58,901 bases of DNA from an uncultured Rikenellaceae bacterium (GCA_944326945.1 CALVFY010000014.1:1-58901), one strand, 5' to 3'. Shown: positions 6,679 through 17,567, counted from the stretch's first letter. Made by a program: numbers and translations. The notes: generated from the sequence alone by a model not told the origin.

Positions 6679-9171
6679 ATGGTACACGACAGAAAATTTC
6701 GGATAATAACAGTGTTGTTACTGGTGGGACTTTTTGCCTGCCGGCAGGAGGATTTTTCCGAATCGTCTTTTTCCTCATCGGAAAAGACCACTACTCTCAC
6801 GTTTGTCTGCAATCCGATGGATTTGCATAGAGTGACGACCCGTGCGAGTGATATGAAGGATGAGGAAGAAAAACGTATCAACACTCTTTATATATTTTTT
6901 TTCGATGCCGAAGGTAATTATCTGGAGGGTGATTATCTGACCGGATATCCCGATGCTCCCGATAACGGGGGATATTATGCTCCGGGACAAGGTGTGAGCT
7001 TGTTGAAAATAGATAAGGCACTTTTTGACAATCCGACTTTAGCCGAGAGTGCCACGGTTTATGCGGTGGCGAATGTCAATCCCGATCTGTTCCGAAAGGA
7101 CGAGAATGGAGACAGTCGGCCAGATACCATCCGAAATCGGACCGATCTCGAAAATCTTGTTTATGCTCTCGATCCCGGAACGCTTTCATTGGCTCTGCCG
7201 GCCGAGGGGATGCCCATGGTAGGATCCAAGGTATTGGATCTGACCGGGGGAACCCCGGAAGAAGAGCGTCGTGTCGAACTTCAGGCATTGATGGCACGAG
7301 TCGATGTGAATATCCGTCTGGAAAGCGATGTCCAGGAGAATAATCTTCCTGCATTTTATCTGATGGACTGGACCGTAAAGAATCTTCCTACCAAGGTGGC
7401 TTTTTCGGCTCCGGCAGAAAATGTCCAGACCGGATGGGAAGGAAGTTGGACCAAAGAGATCAATACCTCTCTTCAGCGCACCATATATAATAAAAATGGC
7501 CAGATTACTTTTTCATTCTATCTGTTCGAAAACATACAGAATGCCGAATGGAAGATAGATGAAGGCGAACAATGGGCGAATCCGGCGGCGGATTTGGAAA
7601 ACCTCACTCAGGAGGAACGGGAGAAGGCGCTTTATCCCGACAGTATTTCCGATGCTCGAAAACAGCGATACAAGCCCTACCTGGCCAATGCGAATGCAGC
7701 TGCCGTAGAGTTGCATGGGTTTTATACTACTTATAATGATGCCACCTACGAAGTCAGTTATACGCTTTATCTGGGAGCGAATCATACGGATGATTTCCGG
7801 GTAAAACGCAATCATCAGTATAAAAACGACATAACGATCAAAGGCCTCACCTCTCAAAGTTCGGTGACGGGCGAATATACACTCGATGCCCGGGTAGATA
7901 TTGAGGAAAATAACAATGAGTACTATATTGCCATGTTGCGCGAACGCAATCATGATGCTCATTTCTGTGTTACGCCGATGGATGTTTATCTGTTTGCCTC
8001 TTCCTCCCAGGCTCCGACGATGGAGGTGATTTTAGGAGAGGTGCCGCAGGACAGTGAAACTCCGATTTCGGGCAGTGTTCCGGACTGGATCCGGATGGAG
8101 CGTATATCTGCAGAGGATATGGCGGCAGGAAGTGTCTCCGAGTCGGGTTTTACCGCGTATGTACAGGGTCAAGGGGGAACTCATCTGGCGACAGGCTCTG
8201 CATGGACGGCAGGAAACGGTAAGCGGGCATTTTTCACCAAGGGGCTTCTGAAAAGTGGCGGGGCGCTTTATAATAATACTCGTACCCGGATCGAGCATTC
8301 GCGTGACAGAGTCTATTTCTATTTGGATGAGAATTTGACGATGAACGACCGGGCAGCGACCGTTACTCTGATTTATAAGGAGAATGGTGTGGAGAAGAGG
8401 CGTCGTACGCTGTCGATCGAACAGACCCATCTGTTGCCTGTGGCGATGCGCGACAATAAGGGAACCATCTATATGGAACAGTACGAGGAGTATCTGGATC
8501 ACTACGATCCTTTGGATGAACATGCAACCGATCAGATCTATCCGGGGCTTCCCTGGGCCGAACTGAATTCGGGCCTCGAGAATTTCGAGGTGGAGCAGCT
8601 CTATGCGGATCATTTTGGCTTGATCCCGACCAGTTCATACGAGGCTCCCGGACAGGTTTTCAATGACGGTTATCCCTATACGAGTTTTGTGATCTATCGC
8701 TCCATTCAGGGCATCATGACGCTCAACGGCCGGCCTCGCTCCGCCTTCGAGTACTGCTTCAACCGCAACAAGCGCAATGCGAACGGTACGGTCAATATGG
8801 AATATGACTATTACAGACTCTTCGGTTACGAGGAGATTACCAACGAAAGCAAATGGTTCCTGCCGGGTATCCGCCAGATGGAAGATGCGCTTACTCAGTA
8901 TTATACTACATTCGGGGAGTTCCAGACCTTTTATTATTGGAGCGCTTCGGCCGGTGAGGCTGCCGGAAGCAGCGACGGACAGAATCGGCAACGTGCTCGC
9001 GCAACCAAAGTCGATTTGAATCATAGTACCGGATATGCCCAAAGTGGAGGAGGTGGTGAAACAGGAGATTACACGCAATATGCCTATGAGTATGGTAATG
9101 GCGGATATGCCTTGCGTACCGAGGTGCTGCGTATCCGGGCTTTCCGGGTAGACTTGGAGCCTGTGGATTGA
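6679..9171 (+). CDS. Large fimbrial tip-like lipoprotein (DUF4906-like)
   Basis: This 830-residue protein has a lipobox (LFAC, Cys21) and a TR-A site at Arg55 like the three pilins. The N-terminal half (about 37-400) resembles FimB/Mfa-like fimbrial proteins, with the INTLYIFFFDAEGNYLEG strand typical of that fold. A middle region (about 410-600) resembles DUF4906 segments. The C-terminal quarter (about 620-830) contains WFLPGIRQMEDAL, FYYWSAS and a closing IRAFRVD strand, which recall C-type-lectin or formylglycine-enzyme-like (Fib_succ_major) folds used for binding. As the last and longest gene of the operon it is probably the tip adhesin. Domain names are from memory of family signatures and have not been tested by search. 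Confidence 0.68.
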   Translation: MVHDRKFRIITVLLLVGLFACRQEDFSESSFSSSEKTTTLTFVCNPMDLHRVTTRASDMKDEEEKRINTLYIFFFDAEGNYLEGDYLTGYPDAPDNGGYYAPGQGVSLLKIDKALFDNPTLAESATVYAVANVNPDLFRKDENGDSRPDTIRNRTDLENLVYALDPGTLSLALPAEGMPMVGSKVLDLTGGTPEEERRVELQALMARVDVNIRLESDVQENNLPAFYLMDWTVKNLPTKVAFSAPAENVQTGWEGSWTKEINTSLQRTIYNKNGQITFSFYLFENIQNAEWKIDEGEQWANPAADLENLTQEEREKALYPDSISDARKQRYKPYLANANAAAVELHGFYTTYNDATYEVSYTLYLGANHTDDFRVKRNHQYKNDITIKGLTSQSSVTGEYTLDARVDIEENNNEYYIAMLRERNHDAHFCVTPMDVYLFASSSQAPTMEVILGEVPQDSETPISGSVPDWIRMERISAEDMAAGSVSESGFTAYVQGQGGTHLATGSAWTAGNGKRAFFTKGLLKSGGALYNNTRTRIEHSRDRVYFYLDENLTMNDRAATVTLIYKENGVEKRRRTLSIEQTHLLPVAMRDNKGTIYMEQYEEYLDHYDPLDEHATDQIYPGLPWAELNSGLENFEVEQLYADHFGLIPTSSYEAPGQVFNDGYPYTSFVIYRSIQGIMTLNGRPRSAFEYCFNRNKRNANGTVNMEYDYYRLFGYEEITNESKWFLPGIRQMEDALTQYYTTFGEFQTFYYWSASAGEAAGSSDGQNRQRARATKVDLNHSTGYAQSGGGGETGDYTQYAYEYGNGGYALRTEVLRIRAFRVDLEPVD

Positions 9172-9185
9172 TCCATTCGTTTTTA

Positions 9186-9235
9186 TTAAACAGACACGGC
9201 CATCATTTGTCTTAATGATGGCCGTGTCTGTTTAA
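9186..9235. terminator. 22-bp perfect bidirectional terminator between pilus operon and aqpZ
   Basis: Arms 9186-9207 and 9214-9235 are fully complementary around a 6-nt loop, with A/T-rich ends on both sides. It lies between the convergent pilus operon and aqpZ and should end transcription from both. Confidence 0.9.
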
Positions 9236-9257
9236 CAAAATATTGTTTGATAGAGGT

Positions 9258-9932
9258 TTAGGAACGGAGCATTTTCCACACTCCGGCAGATAGTGCCGCA
9301 CCAATGAATGGAGCGACGATGAACAGCCACAGTTGAGAGAGTGCCGTACCACCGGCGAACAGTGCAGGACCGATACTGCGTGCTGGATTGACCGAAGTTC
9401 CCGTGATAGGAATGCATACGATGTGGACCAGTACGAGAGTCAATCCGATGGCCAATCCTGCCAGGGTAGGATTACCTCCTTTTTCATCCGTCACCCCAAG
9501 AACGACCAATACGAAAATGAACGTAAATACGATTTCGGCGATCAAAGCAGGAATCATATTGCCGTCGGCATAGCTGTTGGCTCCGGTGGTTGTTCCATCG
9601 TCGGGAATGAATACATTACCGCTGTTGACCAGCAGCCAAATAATGGCCGATGCGATGATGGCCCCGATGACCTGAGCGATCATATACAAGCCGGCTTCCC
9701 GACCGGACATACGACCACTGAGCCATACCCCTAACGTAATAGCGGGATTGATGTGGCATCCGCTGACGGAACCGATCGCGTAAGCCATAGCAACCACAGA
9801 AAGACCGAATGCGAAAGCGATGGTCAGTACGGCGGCCACACTGGTCGCACCTCCATTGAATACGGCGGCTCCGCATCCCATGAGAACCAGAACGAAAGTT
9901 CCGATCATCTCTGCAAGAAATTTTTTCTTCAT
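9258..9932 (-). CDS. aqpZ: Aquaporin Z, water channel
   Basis: This 224-residue, six-helix MIP channel moves water across the inner membrane. Both half-helix NPA boxes are present (HINPA near 62 and SVNPARS near 185). The selectivity residues of E. coli AqpZ can be matched by eye: Phe in AFAFGLSV, His in HIVCIP, Thr in ITGTS and Arg in NPARS. This is the water-selective rather than the glycerol set. The length is normal for the family. It stands alone on the minus strand, 61 nt downstream of thiC, and ends at the shared terminator with the pilus operon. Confidence 0.95.
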   Translation of the reverse strand: MKKKFLAEMIGTFVLVLMGCGAAVFNGGATSVAAVLTIAFAFGLSVVAMAYAIGSVSGCHINPAITLGVWLSGRMSGREAGLYMIAQVIGAIIASAIIWLLVNSGNVFIPDDGTTTGANSYADGNMIPALIAEIVFTFIFVLVVLGVTDEKGGNPTLAGLAIGLTLVLVHIVCIPITGTSVNPARSIGPALFAGGTALSQLWLFIVAPFIGAALSAGVWKMLRS

Positions 9933-9993
9933 GGTCTTGGTATTTTAAAATTGGTGAATAATGAATGGTCAAAGGAGCGTTTCCCCGATTCGT

Positions 9994-11526
<1,533 letters not shown>

Positions 11527-11579
11527 TCATACTTGAGTCGATGCAGGGGCAGCAGTCGTTTTATTTCGTGTTTTCCCGA

Positions 11580-11660
11580 GCAAATCCCTCCGTAGCATTA
11601 CCTACACAGGTTCGATGGGTGTGATCTCAGCTCCGGCCGTGCGGGGCACCCCTTAAGATT
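11580..11660 (-). promoter_or_regulatory. TPP riboswitch (THI element) controlling thiC
   Basis: Read on the minus strand, the leader has the conserved THI-box blocks GGGGTGCC, GCTGAGA, ACCC, GAACCTG, TAATGC and GGAGGGA in the right order and spacing. About 60 nt separate the aptamer from the thiC start. No U-tract terminator is evident there, so control may act on translation initiation (inference). Confidence 0.93.
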
Positions 11661-11667
11661 ACATAGA

Positions 11668-11675
11668 CAAAGATA
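11668..11675 (-). promoter_or_regulatory. -7 promoter box of thiC
   Basis: TATCTTTG on the minus strand matches TAnnTTTG exactly. The expected transcription start lies about 7 nt further on, at the first bases of the riboswitch, which supports both calls. The -33 element is poor (a TTG at 22 nt). Confidence 0.65.
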
Positions 11676-11718
11676 GCAATAAAAACGAGAAATCATCCAA
11701 TAAAAGTTCCGAGTGGAA

Positions 11719-11750
11719 TTTGTATATCGAAATTTAAAAACATATATTCG
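11719..11750 (+). promoter_or_regulatory. Promoter of the GH43-like gene, with an operator-like dyad
   Basis: TTTG (11719-11722), a 20-nt spacer and TATATTCG (11743-11750) form a good Bacteroidota promoter. Just after it, ACGATT-TGT-AATCGT (11753-11767) is a 6-bp dyad across the expected start site and could be an operator. Confidence 0.6.
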
Positions 11751-11783
11751 TAACGATTTGTAATCGTAGAAGATGAATTTCCC

Positions 11784-12923
11784 ATGAAGAAATATTGGGG
11801 GAAGATAGGGTTGCTCGGCATATTTTTGTTGATGGTATCGGCCACTTTCGCACAGAAGATTGAAATCCGTCGGTTGAATGGGGGAGAGCCAATTGTTTCA
11901 TTGGCTTCGTTCCGACAGGCGGGCTATCCTGAAAAGGAGGGTGAAAATATCAATGGCCCCTGTCTGATACGGCTTCCCGATTGGTTGCCGCGCGAAAAAA
12001 GAGCGGATAAGCGGGCAAATTATTATCTCTATTTCGGACATCATCATGGGTTGTATATCCGGTTGGCATGGTCGGAACGGGTGGCAGGACCTTTTTATCT
12101 GGTGGACAGAGAAGTCGGAAAGAGTGCATTTACTCTTGGAGAATTGGATTCGGGAAAAAAAGATATTCGTCGAGTGCTTTCGGAAGAGATTTCGATGCGT
12201 GGTCATGTATCGTCGCCCATTGTGGTGGTCGATCATGAGAAGAGACTTTTCAAAATGTACTGTCATGCATATGGCGTGTGGAATCGGACGAATGAGAAAT
12301 TGGGTCAGAAGACTTTTTGGGCGACCTCTTCAGACGGCCTCTCTTTTCACGAGAGTATAGCACCGGTTATGTTGGGAATCTCCTATTTTTCTCCGTTCCA
12401 GGTACGTGGACGATGGTATGCATTTGCCAATGGCGGATGGCTTTACGAGGCGCCCGCGTCAGGGGAAACAGTTGTTCCTCTGGGTTTTGATTATCGGAAT
12501 GATCTGTGGCAGGTACGCAAGGATTTCTTTGGAGAGGCCCTTGAATCATATAGCCGGCAAAAGGGCGAGAAATTGTTTGGCGTACGTCATGTCGGACAGT
12601 TCGTCGAGGGTACGACGGTTTATGCCTTTTTTTCGAGTCGGAAAGATACTCCGGAACGGATCTATTGTGCGAAGATAGACGCGGGTGATCCTGATTTTCG
12701 TCGGTGGAATGTCTCAGATCTGACTCTTGTCATGCAGGCTGAAAGAGAGTGGGAGGGGGGAGATATTCCCGTGAAAGAGTCTGTCGGTGGGTCGGCCAAA
12801 GAACCGCTGAATGAGGTGCGGGATCCATTTGTGTTCTGCGACAGAGACGGGAAACGTTATTTGTTGTATTGTGCCGGAGGAGAACGGGCAATAGGAATTG
12901 CCTCGCTGGAAATAAAAGATTAG
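11784..12923 (+). CDS. Secreted GH43-like five-bladed beta-propeller protein
   Basis: This 379-residue protein has a cleavable signal peptide (about 1-23, ending TFAQ). The body shows repeated propeller-blade patterns: YYLYFGHHHG near 76, a GPFYLVD segment, FKMYCHAYG, FWATSSDGLSF, and a C-terminal blade with EVRDPFVF...RYLLYCAGG. RDPFVF resembles the GH43 blade motif that carries a catalytic Asp. It probably acts on or binds glycans outside the cytoplasm. The exact family (GH43, GH117 or a DUF relative) cannot be fixed. It is divergent from thiC and has its own promoter, with no sugar-enzyme neighbours on its strand. Confidence 0.62.
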   Translation: MKKYWGKIGLLGIFLLMVSATFAQKIEIRRLNGGEPIVSLASFRQAGYPEKEGENINGPCLIRLPDWLPREKRADKRANYYLYFGHHHGLYIRLAWSERVAGPFYLVDREVGKSAFTLGELDSGKKDIRRVLSEEISMRGHVSSPIVVVDHEKRLFKMYCHAYGVWNRTNEKLGQKTFWATSSDGLSFHESIAPVMLGISYFSPFQVRGRWYAFANGGWLYEAPASGETVVPLGFDYRNDLWQVRKDFFGEALESYSRQKGEKLFGVRHVGQFVEGTTVYAFFSSRKDTPERIYCAKIDAGDPDFRRWNVSDLTLVMQAEREWEGGDIPVKESVGGSAKEPLNEVRDPFVFCDRDGKRYLLYCAGGERAIGIASLEIKD

Positions 12924-12964
12924 AGCGAGACTATAACAGTTTAGGGTTTGGTTGCCTGCTTTGT

Positions 12965-13915
12965 TTAAGATTTGTGAAACGGATGGAAATGAGGAGGGAC
13001 AGAGTATGTTTTTCCCTCAGTAGCTGCTTCTGTTTGTGGAAAAATTGTCCGAGCTTCCGCTGCCATTGTTTCATCGTTTTTGTATCGGGCAGAAAAATGA
13101 CCTATTAAAAGTTGTTTGGCTTCAGCCGTCAGAGCTGCTTTTGCGGCTTGTAGAGTGGTTGAATGCCCTGTCTGACGTGCCAATGCACGGTCGGTATCGG
13201 CGAATGTGGCTTCGTGATAGAGCAGGTCTACACCTTGTACGAGTGAGGCAGCCTTGGCGGAATAGAGCGTGTCGCTCAGATAGGCATAAGATCTGGGTTC
13301 GTACGGTCGGTAAGTGATTTCTGTGTTTGGGAGAGTCTGTTTGCCATGATCTGTCTCTATGTCTATGTCTTCCCCTCGTTTGGCGGCTACGCATTGTGCG
13401 ATTCCCAGGCCATAACGATCCACGATCTCTTTGCGAATATTGAGAGGAGGATTTTTCTCCCGGAAAAGATAACCTGCACACGGAACCCGATGTCGCAGAG
13501 GTATGCTCCACACTTCCATCACTTTATTTTCGTAAACGCAGGAATGAATTCGGGTATTTACTTCGTGGAATTGTACCTGAAAAGGTAATTGGGTATCCAA
13601 ATAGCGTAATTGAAAATCGAGAATTTCATCCAGGGGTTTGGGCCCGAACAGATGTAGTGGAGTATGTCTTCCGAGCAGCCCCAATGTAGAGATCATAGGG
13701 AGAAGTCCGAATAGATGATCCCCGTGCATGTGAGAGATAAAAACGGCATTTAGTCTCAGCGGAGAGATTCCTGCACGCAACATTCTGCTTTGGGTGCCTT
13801 CTCCGCAATCTATCAAATAAAACTGCTCATGTACATTGAGTACATGAGCAGAGTGGTGTTTTCCCGCCACAGGCTGAGCCGAACCGCTACCGAGTATGGT
13901 AACCTTGAAGGTCAT
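12965..13915 (-). CDS. rnz: Ribonuclease Z
   Basis: This 316-residue metallo-beta-lactamase-fold endonuclease trims the 3' ends of tRNA precursors. The zinc motif HMHGDH is at 62-67, preceded by the LGSGSAQP N-terminal signature. Later metal ligands are in LYHEATF and the GHFSARY segment. Length and layout match bacterial RNase Z (ElaC). The encoded tRNA in this window lacks CCA, which fits RNase Z-dependent 3' processing. It lies 25 nt downstream of rpsA on the same strand and could be read from the rpsA promoter. Confidence 0.94.
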   Translation of the reverse strand: MTFKVTILGSGSAQPVAGKHHSAHVLNVHEQFYLIDCGEGTQSRMLRAGISPLRLNAVFISHMHGDHLFGLLPMISTLGLLGRHTPLHLFGPKPLDEILDFQLRYLDTQLPFQVQFHEVNTRIHSCVYENKVMEVWSIPLRHRVPCAGYLFREKNPPLNIRKEIVDRYGLGIAQCVAAKRGEDIDIETDHGKQTLPNTEITYRPYEPRSYAYLSDTLYSAKAASLVQGVDLLYHEATFADTDRALARQTGHSTTLQAAKAALTAEAKQLLIGHFSARYKNDETMAAEARTIFPQTEAATEGKTYSVPPHFHPFHKS

Positions 13916-13940
13916 GCCGATGGCATTATTTTAGTATGAA

Positions 13941-15851
13941 TTATTCTTCTTTTTTCTCGGCAGCGTTGGCTTCCATCTGCGCTTTCAGTTCAGCCAAACC
14001 GGAGATGTCGCCCAGCGTGGTTTTCTCGACGGCAGCGTTGATCTTTTTCACGGAGCTGGCGGTCGACTCTTCTTTAGCGCGCCGTTCGGCACGTTCTACT
14101 TTCTCTTCAGCCCGACGAACATCTTCGTAGACCCGAGTGTGAGACAGCAGGATACGTTTGGTAGCTTTCGAGAATTCGACCACTTTGAATTCGAGTTTGT
14201 CGCCCACTTTCACTTGCGAACCGTCCTCTTTGACGAGCTGACGGATAGGAGCGAATCCTTCGATATTCTCGCCCAACGATACAACGGCACCTTTGTCGTT
14301 GAGTTCGGTGATCGTACCTTCGTGAACGGTATCTACGGCAAACTGACCTTCGAACTGGTTCCAGGGATTCTCTTCGAGTTGTTTGTGACCCAGGCTCAGA
14401 CGACGATTTTCCTTGTCGATTTCCAATACGATAACCTCGATATCGGCACCGATCTGGGTGAATTCTGCCGGATGTTTTACTTTCTTGGTCCAACTCAAGT
14501 CAGAGATGTGGATCAAACCGTCGATACCCTCTTCGATTTCAACGAATACGCCGAAGTTGGTAAAGTTACGCACTTTGGCGGTGTGGCGCGAACCAACAGG
14601 ATATTTGGTTTCGATATTTTCCCAAGGATCGGGAGTGAGTTGTTTGATACCCAGCGACATTTTGCGCTCGTCGCGATCGAGAGTCAGAATAACGGCTTCG
14701 ATTTCGTCGCCCACCTTCATGAATTCCTGAGCGGAACGCAGGTGCTGGCTCCATGACATTTCCGATACGTGGATCAGACCTTCCACGCCGGGAGCGATCT
14801 CTACGAATGCACCGTAATCGGCCATCACAACGACTTTGCCTTTTACCTTGTCGCCAACTTTCAGATTTGGATCGAGAGCGTCCCAAGGATGCGGGCTGAG
14901 TTGTTTCAGACCCAATGCGATACGTTTCTTCTGGTCGTCGAAGTCGAGGATCACGACATTGAGTTTCTGGTCGAGCTGAACGATCTCTTCGGGATGGTTC
15001 ACGCGGCCCCAGCTCAGGTCGGTGATGTGGATCAGACCGTCTACGCCGCCCAAGTCGATGAATACGCCATAGGAGGTGATATTTTTGACGGTACCTTCCA
15101 GAATCTGACCTTTTTCGAGTTTGGACATGATCTCTTTTTTCTGAGCTTCGAGTTCGGCTTCGATCAGGGCCTTGTGCGATACGACTACGTTGCGGAACTC
15201 CTGGTTGATCTTCACCACTTTGAACTCCATGGTCTTGTCTACGTAGATGTCGTAGTCGCGGATAGGCTTCACGTCGATCTGCGAACCGGGCAGGAAGGCC
15301 TCGATACCGAACACATCCACGATCATACCGCCTTTGGTGCGGCATTTGATGTAACCCTTGATCACCTCGTCTTTCTCCAGGGCCTCGTTTACGCGATCCC
15401 AACTGCGGAGCTGACGGGCTTTTTTATGAGAGAGCAGCAGCTGTCCCTTCTTGTCTTCGGCGCTTTCCACATAAACCTCTACTTTTTCGCCTACGGCCAG
15501 TTCGGGATTGTAACGGAATTCACTTACGGGGATGATACCTTCCGATTTGTAACCGATGTTAACAACCACTTCGCGTTTGCCTACGCCGATTACCGTACCT
15601 TCGACTACTTCGCCGACTTGTACGTTGGAAAGGGTTTCATCGTACTTCTTGGCGACCTCTTCCTTCGAACCGCCATAAAGAACGGAATCGTTTTCGAATG
15701 CATTCCAATCGAAATCTTCGTTCGAAACCTTTTTTTCAGCTGCATTTGCAGGAGTTTCCGCCACGGGTGCTTGATCAACCGCCGGAGCTGTTTCAGTTGC
15801 GGGTGCGGCCACTTCGGGGGCTACTTCCTGCATTTCCTTGTTTTCTTCCAT
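13941..15851 (-). CDS. rpsA: 30S ribosomal protein S1
   Basis: This is a multi-S1-domain RNA-binding protein that helps mRNA onto the 30S subunit. An acidic, Ala/Pro-rich N-terminus is followed by six OB-fold S1 repeats, seen as recurring patterns such as YGVFIDLGGVDGLIHITDLSW, with a charged Lys/Glu/Ala tail. I chose the start at 15851 (MEENKEM), which gives 636 residues and follows an AC-rich unstructured tract typical of initiation in this phylum. An upstream in-frame ATG at 15890 would add 13 residues. A good promoter lies at 15923-15951. Confidence 0.93.
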   Translation of the reverse strand: MEENKEMQEVAPEVAAPATETAPAVDQAPVAETPANAAEKKVSNEDFDWNAFENDSVLYGGSKEEVAKKYDETLSNVQVGEVVEGTVIGVGKREVVVNIGYKSEGIIPVSEFRYNPELAVGEKVEVYVESAEDKKGQLLLSHKKARQLRSWDRVNEALEKDEVIKGYIKCRTKGGMIVDVFGIEAFLPGSQIDVKPIRDYDIYVDKTMEFKVVKINQEFRNVVVSHKALIEAELEAQKKEIMSKLEKGQILEGTVKNITSYGVFIDLGGVDGLIHITDLSWGRVNHPEEIVQLDQKLNVVILDFDDQKKRIALGLKQLSPHPWDALDPNLKVGDKVKGKVVVMADYGAFVEIAPGVEGLIHVSEMSWSQHLRSAQEFMKVGDEIEAVILTLDRDERKMSLGIKQLTPDPWENIETKYPVGSRHTAKVRNFTNFGVFVEIEEGIDGLIHISDLSWTKKVKHPAEFTQIGADIEVIVLEIDKENRRLSLGHKQLEENPWNQFEGQFAVDTVHEGTITELNDKGAVVSLGENIEGFAPIRQLVKEDGSQVKVGDKLEFKVVEFSKATKRILLSHTRVYEDVRRAEEKVERAERRAKEESTASSVKKINAAVEKTTLGDISGLAELKAQMEANAAEKKEE

Positions 15852-15922
15852 GTTAATTTGTTGTGTGTTGCAAATTAAAGAGTTAGACATTATTTATAGA
15901 ATTTCCCGAGGGAAACAGGCCA

Positions 15923-15951
15923 CAAAATTAGGAATTTTTTCTGAGAAACAA
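15923..15951 (-). promoter_or_regulatory. rpsA promoter and leader
   Basis: On the minus strand TTG (15951-15949), an 18-nt spacer and TAATTTTG (15930-15923) match the Bacteroidota consensus. Downstream, a small hairpin TTTCC-CTCG-GGAAA (15915-15902) lies in the leader before either possible S1 start. S1 is autoregulated in other bacteria, so the leader may take part in that (inference). Confidence 0.65.
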
Positions 15952-15974
15952 CCATTTAAAGGTTCTTTTTTGCG

Positions 15975-17426
15975 TTATTTGACAGCATTTTCTCCCGAAA
16001 TTTTTCCACGCGGGGAGGCGACTTGGCTTATGGGACTCTTTTTCTCGAAATATTCGGTGAGCAGATCGGTCAGGATTTGTTCGGTGGGGAGTGCCGTTCC
16101 TCGCAGCGAATAGTTGTAGGCTCCCTGGACATAATCTGAAAGAGCCACTTTGTATGTTTTTCCCGGAATCAGTTTTGGGGAGAAAAGAATGTCGACTCCA
16201 TCACCCGAGTCATTCGTGAGAACAGTGTAGTCCATACCTGAAGGATAGAGGTCTATGCGGTGGGATTCGTTTCCTTCGGAATTGAATTTGTTAAGTAATA
16301 ATTCTTTGATCTGATTTTCAGTCATTTCAAGCGTGTATGGCGTGCTTCCGAAAGGTTCCATGCCGAAGATGTCGGCCACGGTGATGGCTCCGGCCGGAAG
16401 CGTATCCTTGCGCACACCTCCCATATTGTAGAAGGCGAATCGGGCTCCGGTAGCATTGCGTATTACATCTCCGAAGATGCCGGCCAAATCTCTTTTGAGC
16501 AGATCGATTTGAGTGGTCCCGACGACTTTTTTCAGTGCAGGAGCCGCTTTGTAATTCTCTATCATGGCCGCGAATTGAGGGTCGGGAGCGACGGTGTCGA
16601 GTTTTACCAGCCGATTGTCGATCTTTTTGATTTTTTTGCCGCAAAGGGTTATGGTTGTTATGCCGGCATATTTGAGACCCTTGCCTGTTTGGGTGATCAC
16701 CACGCCATTCACGTTTTTGCCTCCATTGGCCAGTACCGTATGGCTGTGTCCTCCGACGATCAGATCGAGTTCGGGCATTCGGACGGCCAGCAACGAGTCT
16801 TGTTCCACGCCGATGTGGGTCAGGGCGACAAACAGATCGCAACTGTCACGCAACTGTTTATAGGAGAGTGCGGTCGGTTCCGGATCGGGGAAAGTGAGTC
16901 CGGTGAACAGTTCGTCTTTCCCCACGGGATGGCCGTTGGGATAGGTGGTCAGCAGACCCAGTAGGGCGATGCGGGTTCCTTCTATGTCGAATATCCGGTA
17001 AGGAGACAGTGTTTTCAGATCGGCGCTGTCGCCACTTTGCATGTTGGCCACCAGATTTGGGAACCGACTCTCTTCGATTCGTTCCTGGAGCAGTGCTTGT
17101 CCTCGGTCGAACTCATGGTTGCCGAGGGTGGCGGCCTGGTAACCCAATGCATTCATCAGTTCGATGATCGGATAGCCCGGTTTTTCGGCCAGATCTACGT
17201 AGGGATTGCCTGTCCAGCGGTCGCCTGCGTCGATGAGCAACAAGTGGGCAGAGTCGTTTGTGCGATATTCGTTGACCAATGTGGCCAGTGAAGGAAAATG
17301 GTCGATTCCTCCGTGGATGTCGTTGGTTGAGATAATCGTTACGGTTTTCTCCCGGCAACAGGAAGAAACTGCTATACACAGTGCAATAAAAGACAGGAAT
17401 CCGAGTTCTTTAATAAGGTGTTTCAT
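15975..17426 (-). CDS. 5'-nucleotidase / 2',3'-cyclic phosphodiesterase-type lipoprotein
   Basis: This 483-residue exported metallophosphatase is of the UshA class. The lipobox is near Cys23 (AVSSC). The N-terminal calcineurin-like domain has STNDIHGG, DAGDRWTG, LGNHEFDRG and GGHSHT, which supply the two-metal site. The C-terminal 5'-nucleotidase domain (about 285-480) binds the nucleotide, with NMGGVR and EPFGSTPYTLEMT visible. It probably frees nucleosides from nucleotides at the cell surface or periplasm. Divergent to the nucleoside kinase with overlapping promoters, it suggests a nucleotide-salvage pair. Confidence 0.88.
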   Translation of the reverse strand: MKHLIKELGFLSFIALCIAVSSCCREKTVTIISTNDIHGGIDHFPSLATLVNEYRTNDSAHLLLIDAGDRWTGNPYVDLAEKPGYPIIELMNALGYQAATLGNHEFDRGQALLQERIEESRFPNLVANMQSGDSADLKTLSPYRIFDIEGTRIALLGLLTTYPNGHPVGKDELFTGLTFPDPEPTALSYKQLRDSCDLFVALTHIGVEQDSLLAVRMPELDLIVGGHSHTVLANGGKNVNGVVITQTGKGLKYAGITTITLCGKKIKKIDNRLVKLDTVAPDPQFAAMIENYKAAPALKKVVGTTQIDLLKRDLAGIFGDVIRNATGARFAFYNMGGVRKDTLPAGAITVADIFGMEPFGSTPYTLEMTENQIKELLLNKFNSEGNESHRIDLYPSGMDYTVLTNDSGDGVDILFSPKLIPGKTYKVALSDYVQGAYNYSLRGTALPTEQILTDLLTEYFEKKSPISQVASPRGKISGENAVK

Positions 17427-17450
17427 GGAAAAATATTAATGGATAGGTGA

Positions 17451-17482
17451 TTTGCCAAATGTACGAAAAATTCTTATCTTTA
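17451..17482. promoter_or_regulatory. Overlapping divergent promoters for the nucleotidase and nucleoside kinase genes
   Basis: Plus strand: TTTG (17451-17454), 20-nt spacer, TATCTTTA (17475-17482). Minus strand: TACATTTG, an exact -7 box, occupies 17463-17456, inside the plus-strand spacer. Polymerase cannot occupy both at once, so the two genes may be expressed in competition. Confidence 0.6.
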
Positions 17483-17567
17483 TAAATTGTTTCGGCTTTG
17501 ATGTGCAGAGAGGAATTTGGAGGGATTCGGCAACCGAGTATAATTGAAAAATAAACGAAGAGACAAG

